Assembly: GCA_013433145.1 (NCBI GenBank)
Contig: CM024171.1
Coordinates: 2,025,001-2,089,000 of the forward strand
Source: Ascaris suum
Taxonomy: Eukaryota > Nematoda > Chromadorea > Rhabditida > Ascarididae
Length of the DNA: 64,000 nucleotides
Direction of reading: 5' to 3'
Shown here: one piece after another, positions 54,301 through 64,000 of the stretch
Layout of the letters: each line of letters begins with the position of its first letter
Position numbering within the stretch: position 1 is the stretch's first letter
Made by a program: the position numbers and the translations under genes
Notes under the pieces: model-generated
What the model saw: the letters and a program-made list of their open reading frames with translations, nothing else
What the model was told of the DNA's origin: nothing
Databases searched by the model: none

Positions 54301-57300
54301 TAAGTCTTTTTTTTCATTTCCATATCAATTAGATGCCACATTAGTCTCGAGCTCTCTTTTCAAGTTCAATAATCTTCTAGCCGTGGCTAAAACCTTTCAT
54401 ATCATCTGGGATCCTTAATAAATCATAAGAAATGCTTCATGCTATTACGTTTCATATTTCATGAAAATATTATCCAATGCTTAAATATCTCGTAGTGTAA
54501 AATTTTTGTAAGTTTTTTGTTGTTGTTTTTTTTTGCATTTTTGTAAAATTCACTAATAATCACATATAAATATTATTGAAAAAATTATTCGAGTAATAAA
54601 TCGATAAATAAATTTTGTTTCGATATAAACTAATAATGATTATAACATTGTATATACTTTAAGTGATCCATTTGCTGCAAATTCAAGCACAATCATCATT
54701 GGTTCTTGTTGTGGTGCAATTCCGTATAGTCGAACGATGTTTCGATGATCAAGTCCTTTCATTAATTTTGCCTCCTAAAATCAGTGTCTATCAATCAAAT
54801 CGATATAATATGAAGATTGTTGCTATATAGTATGCATTCTTCCGCTCAGTACGCCATTAATATATTGATGTTTTTTTTTAAAATTTATTGATGGAATTGT
54901 GTTGTAATTTATGATGAAAGAATGACAAATGAAAACAAAGTGAAAATTTTAGAATGGAAAAAATATGATAAAAATGAAATTTTTCTTGACGATTTCTAAA
55001 TAAACTATTTTGAAATTTTTTTCTACAGTAAATTTCTGGAAAAAAAAAGACTTGAAAAGAGAAAATATAAGAGAAAATTGAGAAAAAAGACCCCTTTTTT
55101 TAATTTTTGAAATTCTAATGACAATATAATTCAGCACATAATTTTCCTATGAATTTAAATAACTCTCAAGATAAAAAAATTATAAGCCATTAAAAAAAAT
55201 GTTTTTCTCATATTTTATGAAAGCGTACCTTAAGGAAAATCACTCTTTCTTTCTTGGTGATATGTCCTTTGAGTCTTTTGACGGCGACTTCAACCGTCTC
55301 GTTGGCTTTTTTCCATGTCCCCAAAAAGACATCACCGAACGCTCCACCACCAATTCTTTTTTTCACCTAAAATCCGAGCACTAACATATCTATATGGCGA
55401 GATATTTATTCATAGGCTTGAATATCTCGAACAGTGTAGAATGACTGAATATTGCCTGCGGCATAAATGCTAAATGACGTAAATCTTTACAATATTGTGT
55501 GCATTACTATGTAATCAAGAATCAAAAACACCTTAATAAGAGTGATAATAATATTATGAATATTCGTATCAATTGAGTCAAACAATTACTTCAATGATAT
55601 CAAAACGTCTAGAAAGATCACAAGAAACTAGAAATCGTATGACTTTATCATAAAAGCATTAAATCTGATACATCTACGAATTCATATTATTTAGTTACAG
55701 TGCTTTTCTTTAAAGTCATATGCGTTACTTTATAATATATTGTGGAGTCTTTTAAAAAGTATAACGATATTCGACTCGTTTAGATCATAAAAGATGTCGT
55801 ATCCCTATTCATCATTTTAAACGACCTAAATTTACCAAGAATCCGTTCTTTTAATACAGCGTCTAATATTCTAATATTTCACAAACACTTTTTGCATTAT
55901 TATACTGAAAAACTAATTAGAGCAAGCAGAATCACCTAAAATTAGAGAAAAACATTCTACAGTACATCTAATATCGTATCCATTATATGATGCCAAGTGA
56001 GTATTACTTTATAAGTTAAAAGTTGTAAAATAAGCAAATATTATCATTAATCATGTGGAGATTTATAATTGATTACCTCGAAATATTTGAATATCTTTCA
56101 CGGCAAACCGATCTTCGAAAGTAACCTATCTGCGCTCAAGAAATCTGTCAACAACTCATTTCGACTAAAACTTTCAGCAGCGGCAACTTAACATGCTTGG
56201 TCGCGGATTACGAGCAAGTTTATTTATGCATTCATACATTTCCGTCACTCTTTATTAATATATTATCCTACCTGGCGTAAATACTCTTTCGTGTATGAAT
56301 GAAAAACTGGAATGTTTTGTTACTTCGTTAACAGTTTTAAATAACGAATTATGAGGGTAAAAGCACCAATATAGCTCTATTCTTCCTTTTTTTTTCGCTC
56401 TTCTTAACCTGTCCATCCCTGTACTTAGCAAAACACAGAACATGGATTCCTGGCGATCAAATCAACAATGGACACAGAAGAATGGTGTAAGCACCGATCA
56501 TGATTGGGTAAACATGGTGTATAGGTGGGTGAAGAATATATGTACAATATTTTTTACACAAATCGCAGTGTTATACGGTAAAACAACACTATCAAAAGAG
56601 GGGATTTAATGATTTGCTAATACCATGCAAACCTCCTCGGTCCTCCTCCCTTCTCTCCCCAACCCAAAAATGGTTGCGTGATGGGTTCGCTAACTCTAAC
56701 ACAACTCGAGAAGGTCAATTTCTCAATATCTTCTTGAATTACTTTTCATCTCTACTTAAATATACAATTTTTTTTTGTTTTATTAAACATGGTCATTGTC
56801 GACTTATAAAATAATCGCTTGATATAAATCATAGTGCTAAAATTTGGTTCTCATTGAAAAACTTCAATATCGATAAGAATAGATGAGAGATGATTATTCG
56901 GCTTACTTCGATATGCTCATGTAGGATATAATAGTCGGGACGTGTAACACCCGATATAAGTATTGTACCATCCATATGAATGGGTGTTTTCTTTTTCACA
57001 TATTCCATCACTAATTCACTTATCGTATTTTTTGCTACCTAAAAATTGAGAAAAAAAAATTCAAAAATAAAAGTATTGCGAGAGGAATCGAACTCATAAT
57101 ATTTCGAATCAATAGATTATTGCATCGTACGTGTTGAACCGTTCGTATAGGAGATATTTTGTTAATTGGAGCAAAAAAAAAAAGAAAAAAACTTGGAGAA
57201 TGCGTGAATTAAGAGTAACTTTTTTTGCAGCCTTTTCATGTATGAAACGTTTCCACTAATTGCAGCCACTCAGTCAGTTATTTGATAATTGAAAGTGTTA

Positions 57301-60300
57301 ATTCTTCAATCTCATTACTGTTAATTGTCATGTTATGTACTTGTAAGATCCATACTACTTGTAAAAATTTATGAACGAACTCTACGACGTAAAATGTATA
57401 CCTGTAACATAAAGAACTAAAAGCACTATGAATGCTGATGAATGTTCTCTAAGCGTAAATCATTTTATTAATGAGTACAGTGAAAGCTATTTGAGATTAG
57501 TTGATAAACCCTGATATTTATTAATATATTTATCCTCTTTAAATATATAATATTAGGTTATATTCCTATATTTAAAATTTTGGAACATCTATAAGTAAGG
57601 ATCGATTTGTGTTGTTTTGAAATAATGAGAAAATCTACGAGATGGGCAAAATTCAAAGAAAAATAAGAACTAACATCTCGTAGCACCCAACGGCCATTTT
57701 TCAGTAGTATAAGAATGTGATGTATTTTTTCAGGTTTACCAGCAACAACTGATAAAACGTATCGTGGCACTCTTGCAACCTAAAAAAAATTTAGCTAAAA
57801 AAGAATTTTTTTTGCAAAATCTCATACTTATTTTGTCGTTAAACGATTAAAATTGTTGTTCAGGCGCAATAATGCGTTTATAAATGCGCAGATGCGCAGT
57901 AACACAGAAATGCGCAGTAAATGAGCTTTATAAATAAATGCGCAGATGCGCAGTAACACAGAAATGCGCAGTAAATGAGCTTTATAAATAAATGCGCAGA
58001 TGCGCAGTAACACAGAAATGCGCAGTAAATGAGCTTTATAAATAAATGCGCAGATGCGCAGTAACACAGAAATGCGCAGTAAATGAGCTTTATAAATAAA
58101 CGCAATAGAATGGAAACTGAAAAATATGAAGAAAAAAAATCGTAGAAAAAAAAGAAGTAATGATGAATTTTAGGAAATTATAAATATTACTAGAGCACTC
58201 AATATATTGACATATTTTCAAGTATAAAACCGATTAATTTAAAAAAAAAAAAACTAATAATTATGCACAATGTTTGAGTTTCTCATCAATAGCTAACTAG
58301 CGTTTTGAAGGACGTTCACATCGATATTTCTTCTTGGGAAGAATCTCATTTCATTCGTCCTCTTCCTTCTAAACTTAGTGGGGAAATCAAAATGATTCTC
58401 AATAGATTTTATATTATGGTTAGAAGCGATTGAAGTTCTTCCAAATATACTTCTCTTTTGAGAGTCTTTAAAAAAAAAGATGAAAATACTACAGCAATTT
58501 TTCTTAGAAATTAAGAATGAAGTTGAATGAGATGGCATAATCATATTTAGAAACAAAATTCGAGTAATAGGTATTAGACGTGAATGAATTCCGAATTTTT
58601 ATTTTATTCTATTACTCAATTCATAATCATTTATAAATTCAACGATATCAGAATCAAAATTTGTGAATTCGAGTAATTTTCACATAGTATTTAGTAGTAG
58701 ATACCTCAGTTTTTCTAACGATGAAATCACCGGGATTTTTGATTAATTCTTCGATATCGTCTCGTGGCATTAATCCATGATACCACTCTTCGCTTATCAA
58801 ATTTTTAGCTGCATCCTGAAAATTGCATATTTTTTTTAGTTAATTTTACTATATGTAGTCATTGTTTTAGTACATATTAATTAGTTAAATGATGCTATGG
58901 TATTCTTCAATGAAAACTCGCTAAATTATATAAAATGCATAGAAATGATATCATATTGAATAAAATTCACTTTATTGGGAAATCATATCATCTATAACAT
59001 AACCGAATTATTAGAAACGATTTTTTTTTAAAACTTTTATTTCATCATTTACGCTTGAAAGCATTCCCGAAATGAAAGAGATATATCAAAGAGAAAAATT
59101 TTTGGGGAAGAAATTTACAAAGTGAAAGAAACAAATAATGAATGAAGAAAATAAAGATGACGTTATATTTTAAACGATGACGTCATTCTCTAGAAATAGT
59201 TGAAAGTTCATAACGTTTAGAGGCGAAAGTAATTTTACAATTCAAAGCATGAGATATAACCTCAAATGCTTTTTGTGTACGCGGATCGCTGAAGCAAGTG
59301 GAAGGTTGTGTTCGTGTCGAAGATATCTTATCTTCGGATTCCATCAAAGACCCTCGTCTTTTCGATCTGGCTCGAGAGCGTGAAGATGCCGATTTCAAAT
59401 TCGACGTTTGGGAGCTGCAATCGGGAGAAAAATTCGAAAAAGAAACAAATAGCCTAGAGGGATACTGCAACAAAATGTTGTATGGAACGCTGAATAAATG
59501 AAAAAAATAAAATAAAATAAAAAACAAAAATTAAATATGAAGAAGAAGAAAAACGATGAACGAATGTTATCTATTTAAAGAAATATTTCAATGCTTATTC
59601 TTATTTGAAGAAAATTTTAAAATTAAAATTCAGCAAATATGCAAATTTTTCAGCGAAATTTTGAATCTCTTAAAGTAACTGTAGAACGAAGAGATGAGGA
59701 GAGGTATTGACGCGTTGAAGTAATAACAGATGGAGCGGACTTGTTATATATATAAGATTTAAAAATTTATTCGATTTCGTTGAGATAGAGTATTTAAGTA
59801 AAGAGTCGAACGAAGAAAAATCTATTATCGCTCACTAAAGCAACCAGTTTTATGAATTGCTAGTAAATAATATGACTTGTTGATAAATTTATAAAATCGA
59901 ACTTACTGTTCGCCAACTCTCGGATTTGTATTGAATTTTCTCTCGGTGATCTTGCCGCTGCAAACCGATTTATTTGGCTGATTGGATTTAGGATCGGGTG
60001 ACGAGGAGGGAGGTTGATTGGTAGAGGCCGACGATTCCTTAGGTCGACATGCTGCACCACGTTCCGCCGATGCCTGTAATTAATTGTCTGAGATCGTCAC
60101 TAAACACTTCGTTTTATGTATGTTGTTATTAATTTTTTCTTCAACCGCTTTGAAAAATCTCAACAAAAGGAGGTATAGAAGTTTTCACCCCTCTACTGTT
60201 GCCTCGCTATCGTTCCAAGGTTATTTAAACATAATCTCATCTGCACCTAGCAAATTCACCTCATTAGCTAAAAAATTTGGAGTCACAAAATTAAAAATTT

Positions 60301-60828
60301 ATTTTCTTTCCACTTGAAAAAAAAAATTACATAGTAAAATGTAATATTTAATCATTTGATTATTACTCGAAAAACGATTCATTTGAATAATTTTTTTACC
60401 ATATATAATGAATAATATTTCAAAATATAAACGATATTTTTTTCGTAAATATGACTTTTATTGTAATAAAAGACTGCTAAAGGTTCAGTGGGTTCTTTGG
60501 CGTAACTGAATGTTGCGCACAATTGAGTGATTAGCATATTTGAACTTCTTATCTAATAACTCAACATTGCCATATTTTGTATTATTTTTTTTTTCAATTC
60601 TTCACTCATTTGAAAAATTCATCTCTTCCCAAATTCTCAAAGATTTTTTCAATAAGAACAAATCTATATAATTAATTTCAAGTCAAATAACACCATATTG
60701 TATTATATTTTAAAGAGAGAAAAATTTGCTTTATAATTTACATCAGCGCTGCGTGCTTTCCGAACCGATCGTTTAGATTTTCGTTTTTGAGCATGCGTTA
60801 CATTTTTGTCGCTTTCTACTTTTTCCAT
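51371..60828 (-). CDS. SH2-tyrosine kinase, Fer/SPE-8-like nematode family, 13 exons
   Basis: A cytoplasmic non-receptor tyrosine kinase. Exons in transcript order: 60828-60742, 60073-59907, 59414-59261, 58815-58705, 57779-57675, 57038-56907, 55366-55229, 54774-54658, 53701-53606, 53219-53058, 52478-52362, 52226-52143, 51469-51371. All phases agree, giving 522 residues. Residues 1-136 are basic, Ser/Pro-rich and not conserved. The SH2 domain runs from WYHGLMPRDD (147) to about 235, with the phosphotyrosine-binding Arg at R170 (FIVR). The kinase domain has its Gly loop at 258-263 (GGGAFG), Lys282 (VAVK), Glu299, HRDVAARN (372-379), DFG (392-394) and APE (417-419). The SH2-kinase order without an FCH/F-BAR domain matches the nematode Fer-related group. 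All catalytic residues are present, but the activation segment (392-419) has no tyrosine. The last exon gives a short Pro-containing tail ending FVGI. The ATG lies four bases past a TTTTCAG acceptor, which sets the start. Confidence 0.93.
57070..57150 (-). pseudogene. Possible degraded tRNA-like fragment
   Basis: On the - strand GAGTTCGATTCC matches the pol III B-box (T-arm) consensus. A 7-base loop with a short TATT/AATA stem precedes it, but the acceptor stem and A-box are not convincing. It lies in a kinase intron (56906 side of exon 6). It is best read as a decayed tRNA or tRNA-derived repeat, or as coincidence. Confidence 0.2.
57882..58100. repeat. 54 bp tandem repeat, about four copies
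   Basis: Nearly identical units start at 57886, 57940, 57994 and 48 bases into the next line (58048), each exactly 54 bases. Each unit contains GCGCAGATGCGCAG, then CACAGAAATGCGCAG and GAGCTTTATAAATAAAT. 54 is a multiple of three, so long repeated open frames appear on the - strand; these are not genes. It lies in the kinase intron between exons 4 and 5, within the SH2-coding part. Confidence 0.95.
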
Positions 60829-60832
60829 TGTC

Positions 60833-60839
60833 CTGAAAA
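60833..60839 (-). other. Likely trans-splice acceptor of the kinase gene
   Basis: TTTTCAG on the - strand, four bases before the ATG, with no upstream coding exon found. This is the arrangement expected of a spliced-leader acceptor. A 5' noncoding exon is the alternative. Confidence 0.5.
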
Positions 60840-63800
60840 TTACTTCTTGAGAAGTTTTCTTCCAGAAACAATAGAGTTTTTCAACTCAACAAAGATTTGA
60901 TTTATTGTACCCTCGGATTTCATTTGATATAGCGATGATTTATCACTTCAGTTCCATAATAATAGACAAAAACGAGTCAGAAGAATAGACGACACCGATC
61001 ATTGCATCCTCGGGATGCATATTTTCAAGTAAACAATCTCGTTTATGACAAAAATTTAAAGGTCATATAAGCGAAATAAGAGTTACTCTTCATAACTTTG
61101 CTGGAATCACATCAAAAGTGCTGCAATCATTTGCACCTAATGCAGCAATAGCTGAAACTGCCAGATGTTGTTCCGTTCTGTATATAAGTGCAGCTATAGT
61201 GGAGTGAAAGAGCTCTAAGAAGAAAAGGGAAGCTCTTTCAAATGTCTTCAACGATCCAATTCTGTATTCCCACTCATATGGAATAGGAAACCAAAAGAGC
61301 TGGAACTAACTGAACGAGCCCACAAATGCGACATAGAATCTCCCAATGCTCGATTCTCAGAACTTCTATTTTTTTCGATTAAAAAAAATTTTTTTTTCAA
61401 TTTTACGAAACTCTTTGCTACTCTCTCATAAATTCCTCTAATATTGGCGCGTTCCCTTGAAAGCATAAAATGAGCATTGCACATAATGAGAAATCGAAAA
61501 TGTGGAAGGAAGTATATTGCATTAGGTGGGCAAGATGAAATTTATCCCGGTATGATGCGTTACGATTGTATGATACTTATTTGCATATCATTATTTTACA
61601 GCAACGATGAGCAATGAGTATAGAAGAACTCATAGTTGCAAAATTCTAGGATATCTGCCTACAGTGAAGGATGAAAAGAATGAGGGAAGAGGAGGTAAAG
61701 TTTGATATGATGAAACTGCTTTACTTTTTTCGCTTGATTTTTTAATTATGTTCACATTGTGCAGCAATTATCACACACTTCGATCATTGTCGAAGCATCA
61801 TCTGATCATTGATGGCCGATATATTTTCCCTTATATTCAAAATGAGAGCAAATTGAAAAATTTTCAATGAAGAGATGAGAATTTAAAACAATCGCGATAT
61901 TAACGCTATTACAGTGATAATCGAATTTCTTATAGAGAATGAAATTAGTCCTCATATTTGATGCATTGATCTTTAATGAATATGAAGGAATAAGAAGCTA
62001 TAAATTGCTTCACGTAAGAGACTTACGTCTAATATTGAGATCGCTAGGAGAAAACGTCAGATCCGTCCACTCGCAATCAAAAATGATATACAATGACACA
62101 TGCATGCTTCGTCTATCTTCGTTGAAATATTAACAAATCAAATTTACATATTTGATATGATTTAAATATTTGCATAATTCAAGATTTTTTTTTCCACATT
62201 CGAAATTACATTTCAGCGATTCAGAGCTGGTGACGTTGCATTTCCTTGGCAGATAAGCCGATCCTCTCAAGTAACTATTTCTAGTCATGAGCATCCCTTG
62301 AAATGTTTCAGATGGCGAGCGAAGAAATGCTTCGAAGTAGAGCGAAATCGCATCGCACAAATAATAGATGGAAGTTGAACTTCGCGAGTTCCGGATCAGA
62401 AATTGAGCACAATAAATATGCACCTCTGATCGAAAGAAAGCAGCATGTCGTCCATATTATCCCCCCCCCCCTCCCCATCTCCTTTTCTACTCAACATCGG
62501 AAAGAGCGACCGCATGACACGATTCGTGCACCTGACCGAATATTCGAATATCTTTTGCGATATACTCAAAATTATATTCGAAAAAAAAAATTCTTTTGGC
62601 AGTGTTAACAATGAATGACGAAATAGCACAATTAAAATGTAGAAATTTTATCATTTTCTTAAGAAGTTGCCAACATATAAATAAATCTTTGAATATATTT
62701 TTGTAAAATCTGTAAAACACTCGGGAAAAGTCGTCAATATCACTTATAATAATGCAGCCGCATAAGTTCACAATTATAAAAGAATACATATGGTGGCCTA
62801 AATATATTAAATATTCGTTTTTTTCTTCGCTTAACGATTTGTTGATTTCCGTTAGAGCAAAGGCTTGTATCAAAGAATAAATTGTAAAATTTATAGCCAT
62901 AAGCTAATAGATCGTACTATTAACATAAACCTTCCTTCAGGAGAATAGATACGCGCCTTTCACTAAGAATCCTTCAGCGGAGGAAGTATTTTAGGAATTG
63001 GAAGGGTAGGGGGGGGGGCATTTCCTCTGCGAAATTTTGAAGGAACTAATTTCAGGGAGGGGCATTTCATTATTAAAATAGTGCGGCTATATAGCGAAAA
63101 ATCTCAAAGCGGCAAAATAGCCAAAATAGCCAAAGATTTCTCTACTGTCATAGAACCTTTCATATCTTGTTAGCTACAACTCTATTCAAAAACAAGCAGG
63201 CATCGATTATATATGGACCAAAGGTATCTGCTTGATGACGTATGCACTTTTCCACGAGCAAGAAATAAGTGGAAATGCCAAAACACAGAACAAAGATCAC
63301 ATTCATGGCGAAAACTATCACAGATTCAATGCGATCATTCACGGTGATCGTCGATCTCATTGCACCGCCGAACGCGGAAAGATACCAATCGGAAACGATT
63401 TCATATTCGACATATTTAGCAATAATTTGCCTTTCAGCCATTGATCATCAACCTTAAATTGAGCACCTGAGACTGTAAATTCTTGCCAAAAGTACTGATC
63501 CGTCCTTAAAGACAACATTCAAGAGGTCGTTACTTTTGTGCATGGATGTCTTCATTTGTTCATTTCATAACTGTGCGAAAACATCAATAATACTGATATA
63601 TCGGAAAAAATTTAAGAAGGAAGTTACTCTAACTTCAATTCTATAATACTATATGGAGAAGAAACTAAAGATTGTACTTGGAAAAACCACTAAAACTATT
63701 TAACGCAATGAGGAAACCACGTAACACTATTGGTTGAATTTCTCAACTAGCTTCTTCATAAACACAACAACAACATTATCGCTGCTAAGTAATAAAAGTT

Positions 63801-63855
63801 TATATGCAAATGCTTCAACTCATTTGCATATCAGTGATTAGCAAACCCACCTAGG

Positions 63856-63985
63856 ACGGTAACAGTCGTTATAATGGAAAAGAGTATAGAAAACGATGCC
63901 AATACCTGCAGCAAGGCATCCCTAAGCACAACCTTTAGGCAATGCGTGAGAGCATATTTACTAATGAGACACGAGCTTTATTGCA
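63856..63985 (-). CDS. Possible partial exon with a membrane segment, unassigned
   Basis: An open frame of about 43 codons on the - strand, from a stop near 63985 to a GTGGGT donor at 63855. It reads KYALTHCLKVVLRDALLQ and then a hydrophobic stretch VLASFSILFSIITTVTVLG. It could be the membrane segment of a gene that begins outside the window, but no family is recognised and the next exon could not be fixed. Confidence 0.15.
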
Positions 63986-64000
63986 TATATGCTAAACTAT

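Larger units (their letters stand above)
60829..64000. other. Right-edge stretch upstream of the kinase, no firm gene
   Basis: About 3.2 kb. It holds the kinase promoter region, an 11-base C run (62461-62471), a 10-base G run (63009-63018) and three copies of the ATTTGCATAT word. Several frames look mildly coding. On the + strand, 62314-62608 starts with an ATG right after TTTCAG (MASEEMLRSRAKSH). On the - strand, 63441-63160 contains a hydrophobic segment (SVIVFAMNVIFVLCFGIS). On the - strand near 63985-63856, a hydrophobic run (VLASFSILFSIITTVTVLG) ends at a GTGGGT donor. No combination gave a recognisable protein. Confidence 0.5.

Noticed and set aside
57828..58105. Repeat protein with 18-residue units
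   Set aside because: Product of the 54 bp tandem repeat in an intron. The unit being a multiple of three keeps the frame open, and both flanking exons belong to the kinase.

Overview
The window is nuclear DNA from a nematode. The evidence is a three-exon cuticle collagen gene of the usual size and layout, a small SH2-tyrosine kinase of the nematode-expanded Fer/SPE-8 type, a divergent PP1-like phosphatase, and T-rich TTTTCAG acceptors that in places lie a few bases before an ATG, as in spliced-leader trans-splicing. The DNA is strongly A+T-rich outside exons. Genes are broken into many short exons by introns of about 300-1500 bp, which fits a parasitic or large-intron nematode better than Caenorhabditis. 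I cannot name the species.

Five multi-exon genes can be reconstructed with every intron phase agreeing. On the + strand are a DUS3-type tRNA-dihydrouridine synthase (3654-13265, 12 exons, 574 residues) and TFIID subunit TAF2 (17576-36412, 24 exons, 1076 residues). On the - strand are a divergent PP1-like serine/threonine phosphatase (44532-39514, 7 exons, 344 residues), a cuticle collagen (49460-47100, 3 exons, 297 residues) and an SH2-tyrosine kinase (60828-51371, 13 exons, 522 residues). TAF2 and the phosphatase converge on a 3.1 kb spacer that carries a 161 bp AT repeat.

The + strand pair is housekeeping (tRNA modification and basal transcription). The - strand trio is nematode-flavoured: cuticle structure plus a kinase and a phosphatase from families that in C. 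elegans have many sperm-biased members. No operon, mobile element with coding capacity, CRISPR array or rRNA was seen. No convincing tRNA was found, only one degraded tRNA-like fragment.

The most notable non-genic signals are a dispersed 10-mer (ATTTGCATAT on either strand, 17 copies found by eye, none in exons), twelve homopolymer runs of 10-17 G or C in otherwise A+T-rich noncoding DNA, a 54 bp tandem repeat in a kinase intron, a 27 bp tandem repeat in a collagen intron, and a hairpin flanked by direct repeats in a TAF2 intron. The most notable protein-level signals are a PP1-like enzyme that lost the conserved Cys of SAPNYC and parts of the RVxF pocket, and a kinase with no tyrosine in its activation segment. 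A few unassigned open frames (2.0-2.4 kb, 40.6-41.2 kb, 45.8-46.3 kb and 62-64 kb) may be further exons.
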